This document shows, piece after piece, positions 52,643-62,152 of a DNA stretch of 64,000 nt; positions within the stretch are counted from its first letter, which is position 1, and every line of letters starts with the position of its first letter. The stretch comes from Laspinema olomoucense D3b (GTDB lineage Bacteria > Cyanobacteriota > Cyanobacteriia > Cyanobacteriales > Laspinemataceae). The stretch is from positions 1-64,000 of the forward strand of contig NZ_JAMXFA010000003.1 in the NCBI RefSeq assembly GCF_025370785.1. The letters run 5' to 3'. The notes under the pieces were generated by a model. It searched no databases. It had not been told where the DNA came from and saw only the letters and a program-made list of their open reading frames with translations. Both the position numbers and the translations under genes were made by a program.

Positions 52643-54367
52643 ATGACTTTTTCTACCGTTTCTGCGGCGCACCGAGAACAACAAGAGGAGCAAATCAAAA
52701 AGCTGATTGCATGGGGCCTAATGGGTTCCGCAGTGGTGCATCTGGTGGTGTTGCCCGTGACTTTGAACTGGATGGGGAACCACTCCCAGGAATTCACCGA
52801 GGAACCGATTGAATTTGTTGTTCTCGATGAACCCGAACCGGAGGAGGAAGCGCCACCGCCCGAACTGAAACCGGAACCCACCCCAGAACCGGAACCCACC
52901 CCAGAACCGGAACCTACCCCAGAACCGGAACCCATCATGCCGGAACCGGAACCGATGCCAGAACCGGAACCCATTATGCCGGAACCGGAACCGATGCCGG
53001 AACCGGAACCCATTATGCCGGAACCGGAACCGATGCCGGAACCGGAACCGATGCCGGAACCAGAAACTGGGGAAACTCCCGAACCCCTACTGGGACAGCA
53101 GGAAGCGCCAGCGCCCGAACCGTTCGTGGCACAACCCACGCCTACACCGATACCCAGTCCAGCACCCTTAACGCCACCGCAAGCACCGCCTCTGGATCCG
53201 GTGGAAAGTTCACCGATCGCTGCGGCACCGGAGACCGAAAACTTAGAACCCATGCCCCAGTTAACTCCCCCAGAGAGACTGCCCGATCCGCCTGTGGTGA
53301 GTACCTTACCAGAAACGGGGGTTGCAGAATCCGACTGGATGAACGAATTTCCCGCAACGAATGAGGCGATCGCCTTGGAAGATCAGGAAGTCGTCTCATC
53401 GAATCCGTTTGCAGAGAATACTCGTTCCCTGAACGAACCCTTGGATGAACTACAGCCTATAGAACCCCCAGTTACCGGCAGTTTACCCGAAACCCCTCGG
53501 GAAGAGGTACTCGCCGAATTTCCCAGTTCCGACCCCCTCTCCAGCTTAGAAGACAGTAACCCCACAACGCCATCGCCTGAGAATGACAGCATCAACGACA
53601 CTCCCGAGGAACCCGTTGATCCAGATCTACAACTCAGGGAGGACATTGCTGCCAACCCTGTCATCAATCCTAGACCCGAAAATACAGGCAATTCCGACTT
53701 TTTGTCAGAACTGGAAACTAACAATCCCGCACCTAGCATCGGGGAAACCCAGGAAACTGCACCCTCAACTTGGAATAACAGCAACGACTCGGGTCTGAAT
53801 GAACCCCTCAACCTGAATGCCAATAGTACGCCACCGCGAACCCAGGAATCTCCTTTTGTCAACCCTAACCCGGGCGGTGGAGAGGCGGGTGGGGACACGG
53901 GTTCTGACTTTTTGAATGATTTGGAAGCAACGGGAAACGCCAATTCTAGCGGGACGGATTCCACCTCCAATTCCCCCTCCACCTGGACTGGAAACGGTGA
54001 TTATAATACCGCTTCTCAACCCTTTGGCGGGAATATTGGGCCGATGGATCCGGGCCGTAATTCCGGAGCCCCTGTGGGTTCTCCCAACGGTTCCCCCAAC
54101 GGGTCGGGATCGGTAGAATGTGATAGTTGTGGTAAACCTCGATATCCTCAAATTGCCCAAGAGGAAGGATGGGAAGGGGTTGTATTACTGAGTGTGGATA
54201 TCGACCCCTCGGGTAACGTGACTGACGTCCGACTCGAAGAGTCCAGTGGTCACTCGGCACTTGATGAATCAGCAATGGACAAAATTTGGAGTTGGAAATT
54301 TAAGGAGTCGGACAATGGTCGGCAGAATCAACTCGTCCGAATTCCGTTTCGCCTAGAGGATTCCTAA
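52643..54367 (+). CDS. tonB: TonB protein with Pro-Glu repeat spacer
   Basis: 574 aa energy-coupling protein. One N-terminal membrane helix (about 25-42, [15 protein letters not shown]), then a periplasm-spanning Pro/Glu-rich region (about 50-150) built of [13 protein letters not shown]-type units, a long Asn/Ser/Pro/Gly-rich low-complexity region, and the C-terminal TonB domain (about 485-574: [45 protein letters not shown]). The domain starts with a CDSCG pair. It is much longer than Escherichia coli TonB (239 aa), as is common in cyanobacteria. exbB and exbD are not in the window. It presumably serves the receptor at 34150. Confidence 0.9.
   Translation: MTFSTVSAAHREQQEEQIKKLIAWGLMGSAVVHLVVLPVTLNWMGNHSQEFTEEPIEFVVLDEPEPEEEAPPPELKPEPTPEPEPTPEPEPTPEPEPIMPEPEPMPEPEPIMPEPEPMPEPEPIMPEPEPMPEPEPMPEPETGETPEPLLGQQEAPAPEPFVAQPTPTPIPSPAPLTPPQAPPLDPVESSPIAAAPETENLEPMPQLTPPERLPDPPVVSTLPETGVAESDWMNEFPATNEAIALEDQEVVSSNPFAENTRSLNEPLDELQPIEPPVTGSLPETPREEVLAEFPSSDPLSSLEDSNPTTPSPENDSINDTPEEPVDPDLQLREDIAANPVINPRPENTGNSDFLSELETNNPAPSIGETQETAPSTWNNSNDSGLNEPLNLNANSTPPRTQESPFVNPNPGGGEAGGDTGSDFLNDLEATGNANSSGTDSTSNSPSTWTGNGDYNTASQPFGGNIGPMDPGRNSGAPVGSPNGSPNGSGSVECDSCGKPRYPQIAQEEGWEGVVLLSVDIDPSGNVTDVRLEESSGHSALDESAMDKIWSWKFKESDNGRQNQLVRIPFRLEDS
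52840..53075 (+). repeat. Tandem CCGGAACC-based repeats in tonB
   Basis: Degenerate repeats such as CCGGAACCGATGCCGGAACC encode the Pro-Glu-Pro-Met array. They are typical of spacer regions that vary in length between strains. Confidence 0.85.
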
Positions 54368-54462
54368 ATCGATGGGGTTCGGTGGGAGTTCCTTGTACTT
54401 TCACCGCAACCAGAAATCAATATCCCCAAATAGATGTTGTTTACCCTGAAGATAATATATCC

Positions 54463-55662
54463 ATGCTTCGTTTTATCCAACAATTCGGAATTACTTTATC
54501 GATCGCCTTTACCGTAGAAATCGCACTTGTCCTGAGTCTTCCCCGGCCTGCGATCGCCGGAGTGGTCACCTTACCCGATGGCGGTCGGTGTGAGGGAGAA
54601 CTACAAGAGGGCAAACTCAGCGGTCCGGCAGTCTGTACCTATGCCAATGGCGATCGCTATGAGGGAGCATTTAAAGAGGGCCAACCTCACGGCAGAGGCG
54701 TTTATACCTTTGCCGATAATAGTCGGTATGAAGGCGAATTTAGCAACGGTCAATTTAATGGAACGGGAGTGCGCGAATTTGCCAATGGCAACCGCTACGA
54801 AGGCGCCTTCAAAGATGGCAAGTTTCACGGGACCGGGTCTTATACCTCCGGTAATGGCATCCGCTTCGAGGGAGAATTTGTAGAAGGGTCTCCCGCCGGT
54901 AGCGGCACCTTTGTATTTCCCAATGGCAACCGCTGCACTGGCCCAATTGTCGAGGGTAAACTGAATGGCCAAGGCTCCTGTGAATATACTAATGGCAATC
55001 GTTATCAAGGGGAATTAGTTAATGGTCAACCCCAGGGTCGCGGCATTTATACTTTCTCCGAGGGCGGACGCTATGAGGGAGAATTTACCGAAGGGCAATT
55101 AAACGGTCAAGGCGTGCGGGAATATAGCAATGGCGATCGCTACGAAGGTCCGTTTGTCAATGGTAAACCCGAGGGCCGGGGAATTTTCGCCTTTGCCGAT
55201 GGCAGTCGCTATGAGGGGGAATTTAGGGAGGGCCAATTTAACGGGGAAGGAGTGCGGGAATTTACCAATGGCAACCGTTATCAAGGACCGTTTGTCAATG
55301 GTAAACCCCAAGGACGCGGAACTCTAACCTTTGAGAATAACAATCGATATGAAGGGGAATTTGTAGAGGGAAAATTTAATGGGGAAGGCGTGTTTACCTT
55401 TGCCAACGGCAACAGCTATTCCGGCACCTTTCAAAATGGTCAATTTAGCGGACAAGGCACTTACAGTTTTGCCAATGGCGATCGCTGTGAAGGCGAATTT
55501 TTGGAGGGGAAATTTCACGGCACCGGAAGCTGCACCTACGCCAACGGCGATCGCTACGAGGGTGAATTTTCTGAGGGTGAAAAACACGGAACCGGCATTT
55601 ATATTTATGCCGACGGCACCCGCATCGAGGGCAGTTGGCAAAATGGCGAACTGAAAAACTAG
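54463..55662 (+). CDS. Secreted MORN-repeat protein
   Basis: 399 aa from the ATG at 54463, which begins a clear signal peptide (hydrophobic core SIAFTVEIALVLSL, cleavage after PAIAG-type site). A GTG at 54382 would place 27 extra residues ahead of it and is rejected. The rest is 16 consecutive 23-residue MORN units (pattern YANGDRYEGEFxEGxxHGxG) with no other domain, which should form one long beta-ribbon. Some units carry Cys in place of Tyr (GGRCEGEL, DRCEGEF, SCTYANG), perhaps disulfide-forming. It lies close behind tonB, but no functional link is known. MORN proteins usually act as scaffolds at membranes. Confidence 0.88.
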   Translation: MLRFIQQFGITLSIAFTVEIALVLSLPRPAIAGVVTLPDGGRCEGELQEGKLSGPAVCTYANGDRYEGAFKEGQPHGRGVYTFADNSRYEGEFSNGQFNGTGVREFANGNRYEGAFKDGKFHGTGSYTSGNGIRFEGEFVEGSPAGSGTFVFPNGNRCTGPIVEGKLNGQGSCEYTNGNRYQGELVNGQPQGRGIYTFSEGGRYEGEFTEGQLNGQGVREYSNGDRYEGPFVNGKPEGRGIFAFADGSRYEGEFREGQFNGEGVREFTNGNRYQGPFVNGKPQGRGTLTFENNNRYEGEFVEGKFNGEGVFTFANGNSYSGTFQNGQFSGQGTYSFANGDRCEGEFLEGKFHGTGSCTYANGDRYEGEFSEGEKHGTGIYIYADGTRIEGSWQNGELKN

Positions 55663-55682
55663 AGGTGGGATATCTGATGGGA

Positions 55683-55775
55683 TGAGAAACCGGGTTTTTA
55701 CACAAATTTTGGGAAATCAGTAACAAATGAGGTTAAAAACCCGGTTTCTTCTGCGGGGTTAAAAACCGGGTTTTT
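55683..55775. repeat. GAAACCGGGTTTT palindromic repeats
   Basis: Three copies (AGAAACCGGGTTTTTAC, AAAACCCGGTTTCTTCT, TAAAAACCGGGTTTTTGC) between the MORN gene and the converging hypothetical gene. Same dispersed family as at 26205-26315; suitable for transcript ends of both genes. Confidence 0.75.
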
Positions 55776-55776
55776 G

Positions 55777-56388
55777 CTAACAAATGGGTTGATTGCCCGG
55801 ATTCACCGCATGAATGTCTTCGGTGCCCGATTCGGGCCACGCTCGCCGATAGGATGCCTCTTCCGGTTTGCCCCATCCCAGTTGTAGCAGGATTTCCAGA
55901 AAATCGGATTTTTCCCATTTAAACAGGGTCGCCCATTCAGTTTTGAGGGCGATCGCCTCCACATCGGCTTTAGAAATCTGGCGATCGTTCAAGCCATTAT
56001 TGATCCGCAGATACAAGTCCATTCCCTCAGTAACTTCCGACCAAAACGACAACAGAGCAGGTTTTGCCGCCTTCAGGGTCTCTAGGTCCTGGGGTAGCGC
56101 AATAAGCTGATCGTGGAGTTGAGGATAGGAGAGGGTTTTGCCTTTCAGGGTGATTTCATGGCAAATCAGACCCGACACCTGATGCGATCGCTGATATTCA
56201 TGCACTGCCGCTTTAAAATCTTGATAGGCCGTAAACTTTTGCAGACCTTCGGGCTTGAGGAACTGGTCAACCACCGAAAGCCCGATCGCCGGAGTCGCCG
56301 ACAAGTTCAAACGCTCCCCTCTGAGGCAAGCGCGGCGCTCCTGTTCTAAAATTTCGATTAACTCCTGCGTACTGTAGACCTTCGCCAT
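55777..56388 (-). CDS. Hypothetical protein (203 aa)
   Basis: ATG start; product begins MAKVYSTQELIEILEQERRA and is predicted largely helical and soluble. Conserved-looking stretches are ACLRGERLNLSATP, FTAYQDFKAAVHEYQRSHQV and LYLRINNGLNDRQISKADVE. No catalytic motif or membrane helix. I do not recognise a named family; it looks like a cyanobacterial protein of unknown function. Monocistronic; its end lies within the palindromic repeats shared with the MORN gene terminus. Confidence 0.75.
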   Translation of the reverse strand: MAKVYSTQELIEILEQERRACLRGERLNLSATPAIGLSVVDQFLKPEGLQKFTAYQDFKAAVHEYQRSHQVSGLICHEITLKGKTLSYPQLHDQLIALPQDLETLKAAKPALLSFWSEVTEGMDLYLRINNGLNDRQISKADVEAIALKTEWATLFKWEKSDFLEILLQLGWGKPEEASYRRAWPESGTEDIHAVNPGNQPIC

Positions 56389-56527
56389 CAGAACACCATC
56401 GGGTTGGACTTTTCGATAGTGTAACCTGGGTCAGGTACTCCAGGAGTGGGATCGGTTACCCAAATTCGGAGTAAATCAGGCGAGGCGATCGCCCTATAGC
56501 TTCGACCCCTCGCCCATCCAGTCTCAA

Positions 56528-56986
56528 TTAACCCGTTCTACCATACCGTCCCATCAGTTCTACAGCCCCTAAAATATGACCTTCCATTGCCGATTTTACC
56601 TCCGCTTTGGTTGCTCCCGGTTCCAGACTCAGCAGTGTATCTAAAGCATACAGTTTGAAAAAATAGCGGTGGGTTCCCGAATCGGGACAAGGCGCACTAT
56701 ATCCTAACGTGCCAAAATCATTTTTTCCCTGGACTCCTCCTCGTTCCAGTCTCGGTTCGTTTGGCACTCCGTGAGGCAGGTGACGAATATTCGCCGGAAT
56801 ATCATAAGCCAGCCAGTGAGTTAAGCTACGCGTAGCCACATCGGGATCCTCCATGATTAACACAAAACTAATTGTCCCTGGCGGCGGGGAGTCCCAACTC
56901 AGGGGTGGAGAACTGTTTTCACCATCGCAGGTATGTTCAAACGGAAGGGTATTACCAATAAAAAAAGCCGGACTTTTAAATTCCAT
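56528..56986 (-). CDS. YbhB/YbcL family (PEBP/Raf kinase inhibitor-like) protein
   Basis: 152-aa phosphatidylethanolamine-binding-protein fold. Signature motifs: FEHTCDGENSSPPLSWDSPP (ligand pocket), LIMEDPDVATRSLTHWLAYD (split: LIMEDPD and THWLAYD), GKNDFGTLGYSAPCPDSGTHRY and the helix ATKAEVKSAMEGHILG. Length is normal. Bacterial members bind anionic ligands, but their role is not established. Monocistronic. Confidence 0.93.
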   Translation of the reverse strand: MEFKSPAFFIGNTLPFEHTCDGENSSPPLSWDSPPPGTISFVLIMEDPDVATRSLTHWLAYDIPANIRHLPHGVPNEPRLERGGVQGKNDFGTLGYSAPCPDSGTHRYFFKLYALDTLLSLEPGATKAEVKSAMEGHILGAVELMGRYGRTG

Positions 56987-57493
56987 GAGATTAATACAGT
57001 TGACGGTTAGCGCACTGCGACTGGGGTTTTTATCAATCGTTCCATTTTAACGGCTCAGGAGATATCTGGCTGCCATTGCATCGACTCCCCGGTAAAACTT
57101 TTCCCTTTTACTCATCCTTGGACCGCCCCAGGGCGATCGTCTGACCCGAATCTTGACCCCTGGGTTTTTGTTCCCCATCTGCCCCCCTTCCCCAAAGATC
57201 TAACTTCCGATAGATAGATGATACTTTCTTCAGTTAGAGAGTCCTGAGAATTGAGCTGAGTTATCATTCCTATCATGACCCAAAAAGGTACTCCATAGAG
57301 CGCCTTCATCCCCTCCCCGAAAAGGTCAGCTAAATCGAGCAGACAATTTCCCCCTGGATGGAATAAGGAGTCTCGTATAAAGCCCTCCTTTCTTTGGACC
57401 CATACCACCTTTAAGCCAACTCATCAGGAGTCTCAATAGACAACCCGTTGGTTTTGCTGCGCATTTATTTTTTTACAACAAGAGAGAACTTTA
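56987..57493. other. Spacer upstream of the GH13 enzyme
   Basis: 507 bp without a supported gene. A 98-codon minus-strand frame (57112-57408) has mixed, low-quality composition and no ribosome site. No strong repeat or hairpin was noticed. Confidence 0.5.
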
Positions 57494-59155
57494 ATGGCTA
57501 AGGCGATTGAATTTAAGTTGTTTGCACCCTATAATAAAGAGGTCGCACTAATCGGCTCATTTTCCAAATGGGAAAACATTCCGATGGAAAAAGACGACCA
57601 GGGTTATTTTCGCACATCAGTCAACCTCGAAGATGGGGTTTATGAATATAAATTCCGAGTGCGAACTAAAACCGAATATTTAGACCCAGATTCGTGGGTG
57701 TATGCGATCGACCCTTATGCCAAGGAAATTGATAAAACCGGGCAAAATGGAATTATCAGAATTAAAGAAGGACAACCGATCGTTGATACTTATGTTTGGC
57801 AGCATGATCAAGTTCCCTTACCCAGTAATGGGGAATTAGTCATCTATGAAATGCTGCTGGGTAACTTTTGCGGTCAGAAAGAGGACCTAGCTCAAGGAAG
57901 TTTTGAAGCAGCGATCGCTAAATTAGATTACTTAGCAGACTTGGGCATTAATGCGATCGAATTAATGCCCGTCATGGCAGGAGACAACGGCTGGGGTTAT
58001 CTCGTCAATCACTATTTTGCCCCCGCCTCCCATTACGGTTCCCCCTTCGACTTAAAGCACTTAGTTGATGAATGTCATGCCCGAGGAATTCGGGTGATTC
58101 TGGATATCGTTTTGAATCATTGTAATGAAGAATGTCCCTTGTTAAAAATTGACCGCGATTACTGGTACTATCACCATAAGCATTATCCCGATGATGATAA
58201 CAACTGGTGGGGTCCCGAATTTAATTACGATCATCATGATCCTAACTTAGATATTCGGCCAGCCTGGTCTTTTACCGGGGATGTCGTCCAGTATTGGATT
58301 CAAGAATATCATATTGACGGATTTCGCTATGATGCCTTAAGTCAACTTGCTAATTGGGAGTTTTTACATTGGATTGCCAACCTCGCCCGAGAAACCGCTG
58401 GGTCTAAACCCTTTTATAATATCGGCGAACATATCCCCGAAAAACCGAAATACGCACGGTTTGAAGGTCCGATGGACGGCTGCTGGCACGATAGTTTTCA
58501 CTACTTCTTAGTGGATTATATCTGCAATAATGACAGCTTGGACATGGAACAACTCAAAGAAGTGTTAGATTGCAAAAAGCAGGGCTATGAAGACACAACC
58601 AATGTCATTAATTACCTATCCAACCATGACCAGGAACGAATCCTCAACTTGTTAGGTGAGCGCGGTATTTTTGATGACCCTGCTTTTGGGCGAACTAAAT
58701 TAGGGGCAGCAATTTTAATGACCACCGTGGGTATTCCCATGCTATGGATGGGTCAAGAATTTGGTCAAGATAGCTGCCAACATCCCAACCAAACTTGCGA
58801 ACTCAAATGGTATCTATTAGACAACGAACGCAACCGCAGTTTGTTTGATTACTATAAAGGTTTAATCGCCTTACGCAAGCAAAATCATGCCATTCAAAGT
58901 GTAAACATCGAGTTCATCCACGAAAATCCCGACGATCAAGTGATCGCTTATATTCGCTGGAATGACGAAGGGTCCCGAGTTGTCGTCGTAGCCAATTTTT
59001 CCGGGAATTTTCTCGGAGGTTATACCATTCCCGACTTTCCCGAAAATGGAAAATGGCACGAATGGACAAGAAACTACGATATTGAATCTCACGATAACCA
59101 ATTAGTCCTCGATTTGGGTGAATATGAAGCCCAAGTTTTTGTTTGGAATCAGTAA
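57494..59155 (+). CDS. GH13 alpha-amylase/branching-enzyme-like protein with N-terminal CBM48
   Basis: 553 aa. Residues 1-95 are an early-set/CBM48-type module (KLFAPYNKEVALIGSFSKWE). The barrel holds the GH13 regions: LDIVLNHCNEE, GFRYDALSQ with nucleophile Asp280, NIGEHIPEKP with acid/base Glu312, and LSNHDQER with Asp379. C-terminal beta domain from about 465. It resembles glycogen branching enzymes and related alpha-glucan hydrolases but is shorter than GlgB (about 630-760 aa). Substrate therefore uncertain: alpha-1,4-glucan hydrolysis or branching in glycogen metabolism. No signal peptide, so cytoplasmic. Confidence 0.88.
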   Translation: MAKAIEFKLFAPYNKEVALIGSFSKWENIPMEKDDQGYFRTSVNLEDGVYEYKFRVRTKTEYLDPDSWVYAIDPYAKEIDKTGQNGIIRIKEGQPIVDTYVWQHDQVPLPSNGELVIYEMLLGNFCGQKEDLAQGSFEAAIAKLDYLADLGINAIELMPVMAGDNGWGYLVNHYFAPASHYGSPFDLKHLVDECHARGIRVILDIVLNHCNEECPLLKIDRDYWYYHHKHYPDDDNNWWGPEFNYDHHDPNLDIRPAWSFTGDVVQYWIQEYHIDGFRYDALSQLANWEFLHWIANLARETAGSKPFYNIGEHIPEKPKYARFEGPMDGCWHDSFHYFLVDYICNNDSLDMEQLKEVLDCKKQGYEDTTNVINYLSNHDQERILNLLGERGIFDDPAFGRTKLGAAILMTTVGIPMLWMGQEFGQDSCQHPNQTCELKWYLLDNERNRSLFDYYKGLIALRKQNHAIQSVNIEFIHENPDDQVIAYIRWNDEGSRVVVVANFSGNFLGGYTIPDFPENGKWHEWTRNYDIESHDNQLVLDLGEYEAQVFVWNQ

Positions 59156-59220
59156 GGGGTTGATGAGAGTCAATCTAACTTATTAGATTTCTCGCTTTCC
59201 TGGAGTAGAGATCCCCCCAA

Positions 59221-59322
59221 CCCCCCTTAATAAGGGGGGCTTAAGACAATTCTGCCATAAGTCTAATAAGGAATGGGAGCATCTTGCTCCCTATTTCTGA
59301 AAGAAGGAAAGATGCTCCCACG
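59221..59322. repeat. Repeat pair: CCCCCCTTAATAAGGGGGG hairpin and GCATCTTGC family copy
   Basis: CCCCCCTTAATAAGGGGGG (59221-59239) is a near-perfect palindrome common in cyanobacterial spacers. It is followed by GGGAGCATCTTGCTCCC (59274-59290) and the partly complementary AAAGATGCTCCCA (59309-59321). These lie between the converging GH13 and cardiolipin synthase genes and may serve as transcript ends. Confidence 0.8.
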
Positions 59323-59368
59323 GATAAAAGAAAGGAAAAAGCAATCCGCGATTTAGGACCCGAATTTT

Positions 59369-60802
59369 TTAAAGAATAGGCGACATTAAACGGGCCACAC
59401 GCACCGCCAACCGAAACCAAAGTTGATGATGAGCTAGTTGAGCGTGATCCACTAAATAGGCATTATCAAAATCACTGGTCAGCATAGTTTCAACATCGGT
59501 AACAAAGCGATGATTTGTTACGAAGGCCATCATTTCAAAATTGATGTGAAAGGAGCGATTATCTAAATTTGTGGTGCCCACTCCTGCCAGAGTGCGATCG
59601 ACGAGAAACACTTTCTGGTGCATGAATCCCGGACGATAGCGATACACCTTAACGCCCGTGCATACAACTTCCGTGATATAGGAAAAGGAAGCGAGATAAA
59701 CATGGATATGATCAGGCCGACTGGGTAATAAGATCCGCACATCTACCCCACGCAAGGCGGCCAATTTTAAAGCAGTGAGGACAGATTCATCGGGAACAAA
59801 ATAGGGGCTCGTGATCCACAACCGACGACGGGCGGCGTTGATTAGACTCACTACAAACAGGGTACAAGCGGGTAGTTGATCTCCGGGACCTGTAGGGACA
59901 ACGATCGCCGTTTGATTCTCCTCGGCTGTTTGAATCGTCCAATGGACCTCGGGAATTTCTCGAACCGCCCAATACCAATCTTTGAGAAAAGAAACTTGAA
60001 TACATTGTACTGAAGGACCTTTAATTTCTAAATGAGTATCGCGCCAAGGACTAAGACGGGGGTCTTTTCCCAGGTATTCTTTCCCCAAATTTAACCCCCC
60101 GATAAAAGCTTGTTTGCCATCAACAATTAAAATTTTGCGATGATTCCGAAAATTAAGCTGAAATCGGTTTCGTCTCCGTTTGCTACTATTAAAGGACGTA
60201 ACCCACACGCCACTCCTTCTGAGTTCCCGTAAATATTTAGGAGAAAGGGCATAAGAACCAACCGCATCATAAATAAAATAAACCCTTACTCCTTCCCGGG
60301 ATTTGGCAATCATTTTTTCCTTAAAAGCATGGCCAATTTCATCTTCTCGTACAATATAAAATTGAATTAAAATGTAATCCTTCGCTGCATCCATCGCCTT
60401 TAAAAGCGCCGGAAAGGTTTGGGTTCCATCAATCAGCAAGGTAGCGGCGTTCCCCGAGGTAAAAGGAAGTTGGGTCAATTCATCGGCTAATTGGGCCATT
60501 TCCTTAAAGTTTTCCGGTTCAGGCCCGGAACATAGTCGAATATCCTGATAAACTTGTTGAATAATTCCCCGATATTCTCGGTCAGCATAGCGATGGGCAT
60601 TGGCATATCCATAAAATTTGTGGCTTCCAAATAGCCAATACATGGGAAGGGCAATAAAGGGAAAGGTAACCAGAGAAATGGCCCAAGCTACCGCACCCCG
60701 CGACGATCGCACTGTCATGACTGCATGACCTGCCGTCCCCAATCCCACTCCATAAAAGCTGACGATGGTTGCAATCGCCAGGGCCATATAATTTAGATCC
60801 AC
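59369..60802 (-). CDS. cls: Cardiolipin synthase (phospholipase D superfamily)
   Basis: 477 aa membrane enzyme joining phosphatidylglycerol molecules. Two N-terminal membrane helices (LNYMALAIATIVSFYGVGLG; AVAWAISLVTFPFIALPMYW) are followed by two PLD domains, each with an HKD motif: NHRKILIVDGKQAFIGGLN and MHQKVFLVDRTLAGVGTTNL. Length and layout match bacterial Cls. Downstream of and 45 bp from the EEP-family gene on the same strand, so probably co-transcribed. Bulk cardiolipin is not usually reported in cyanobacteria, so another phosphatidyl-transfer role is possible. Confidence 0.92.
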   Translation of the reverse strand: MDLNYMALAIATIVSFYGVGLGTAGHAVMTVRSSRGAVAWAISLVTFPFIALPMYWLFGSHKFYGYANAHRYADREYRGIIQQVYQDIRLCSGPEPENFKEMAQLADELTQLPFTSGNAATLLIDGTQTFPALLKAMDAAKDYILIQFYIVREDEIGHAFKEKMIAKSREGVRVYFIYDAVGSYALSPKYLRELRRSGVWVTSFNSSKRRRNRFQLNFRNHRKILIVDGKQAFIGGLNLGKEYLGKDPRLSPWRDTHLEIKGPSVQCIQVSFLKDWYWAVREIPEVHWTIQTAEENQTAIVVPTGPGDQLPACTLFVVSLINAARRRLWITSPYFVPDESVLTALKLAALRGVDVRILLPSRPDHIHVYLASFSYITEVVCTGVKVYRYRPGFMHQKVFLVDRTLAGVGTTNLDNRSFHINFEMMAFVTNHRFVTDVETMLTSDFDNAYLVDHAQLAHHQLWFRLAVRVARLMSPIL

Positions 60803-60847
60803 AGTTTCCCTATTTAATGCTTCTTCTTCTGCTGTGCGTTTTCTAGG

Positions 60848-61666
60848 TTACACGACAAGGGCCAATTCTACTACCATCGGTTTATGATCCGAGGAGTACA
60901 GTTTATCTAAAACCTTTGCTGTCTGAGGTTTGGGCGTTAACCCGCGATAAAAAATATGATCTAAAGGCGGCGACCCCAAAAATGTTTTAAGTTTAGCTTG
61001 TTCCTCTGGGGAAAAATGAACCGAGATTAAGTGCAGTCGTTTTGCCATCAACTTCAACAAATCAAACCGCAGTTGACTCCAGGTATTAAAATCTCCACAC
61101 ATAATCAACGGTTCCCGGCGATCGCCTAAAACCGATTCTAGTTTCTGGAGTTGGGATTTAAACTTATTTAAGTTAACAAAGTTAATCGCATGAGTATTCA
61201 CCACCAAGAGCGTTTGTTCTGTTTTTTTTAAGGGATATTCAGCAACGAGTGAAACCTTCGGAGTATTGGTAAGAGGTTCAAATTCTGGAGTCAGAATTGC
61301 TCGACTGGAAACTGGCTGCACTTTAGAGGCGGTTAAAATTCCACAATAAGTTTGGTAATAAGCATCGATAAAATTAGGGGCGAACCTCCACCCCATAGAC
61401 TCTAACGCTAAAATTTTTTGGGTGTTTTTATTTAATTCAATTTCTTGAAAACAGATTAAATCAGGCTGATGCCGCTCTACAAGATGATAAAAGTCGTTAG
61501 CCCATTTAGAAGTATTATTATTTTTAGCAACATTCCAATTGAGGATTTTGATACTCTTTCCAGCAATAGCCGAGTCTGAAAAATTATCCTGAGACAGGAC
61601 GGTTTCCTGGACCGGAATAAAGCGGTTAGGGGAGATCAACCCAGAGAAGGGAAATTGATTGTCCAT
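60848..61666 (-). CDS. Endonuclease/exonuclease/phosphatase family protein
   Basis: 272 aa. EEP-fold motifs: ILNWNVAKNN, DLICFQEIELN (metal-binding Glu), MCGDFNTWS (Asp-Asn) and SSDHKPMVVE (catalytic His). The first 40 residues are a less conserved extension without a clear signal peptide. Such proteins hydrolyse phosphodiester bonds in nucleic acids or lipids such as inositol phosphates and sphingomyelin. Being first in an apparent operon with cls supports a phospholipid-related substrate, as inference. Confidence 0.88.
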   Translation of the reverse strand: MDNQFPFSGLISPNRFIPVQETVLSQDNFSDSAIAGKSIKILNWNVAKNNNTSKWANDFYHLVERHQPDLICFQEIELNKNTQKILALESMGWRFAPNFIDAYYQTYCGILTASKVQPVSSRAILTPEFEPLTNTPKVSLVAEYPLKKTEQTLLVVNTHAINFVNLNKFKSQLQKLESVLGDRREPLIMCGDFNTWSQLRFDLLKLMAKRLHLISVHFSPEEQAKLKTFLGSPPLDHIFYRGLTPKPQTAKVLDKLYSSDHKPMVVELALVV

Positions 61667-62152
61667 CGGAATCCATTATTCACCGTTACAAATTCAAGAA
61701 TAAGCGCGAACTAAAACCGGATGGCAACTTGAACCCTGCTATAGGGCATCTAACTTATTCTAACCATTCATGGAGGTTCATTTTATTCACGTTAATCGTA
61801 GCCGATCGCCCATGAGCTTACCTCTATCAACAGTCAGGGATTTTCCCGAAAGGGTGCGACGGCAGGAGGGAAGAGAGAGAATTGAAAACAGGCAAAACCT
61901 CAATCTAACAGTTCTTAGACTCATAAGGTCCAGATATCGCGGTCCCTGGACTCATCCTCTGAAAGCTCGCCCCTTAGCACAGGGAGCGCCGCTTGGGGTC
62001 CCCATGCTCACCAACCTGACAAGCCCTAGCCTCTGTAACTAAAAGATTTATCCTCCTTAACTACCTGATTTTCCCAAAATAGGGGCTATACCCTCTGAAA
62101 AATCTGGATTAATCCGGATAAGTCATCGGTTCTGTAGTAAGATATCTTATAA
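61667..62152. other. Spacer upstream of the STAND ATPase
   Basis: 486 bp divergent region. A 90-codon plus-strand frame (61770-62042) has arginine-rich, shadow-like composition. The stretch GATATCTTATAAATGAAG abuts the chosen start. No repeat family member recognised. Confidence 0.5.

Noticed and set aside
52543-53253. 236-codon minus-strand frame rich in Gly-Ser repeats
   Set aside because: Antisense of the Pro-Glu repeat part of tonB.
57112-57408. 98-codon minus-strand ORF in the spacer before the GH13 gene
   Set aside because: No ribosome site, mixed composition and no recognised motif.
61770-62042. 90-codon plus-strand ORF
   Set aside because: Arginine-rich, shadow-like composition without a ribosome site.
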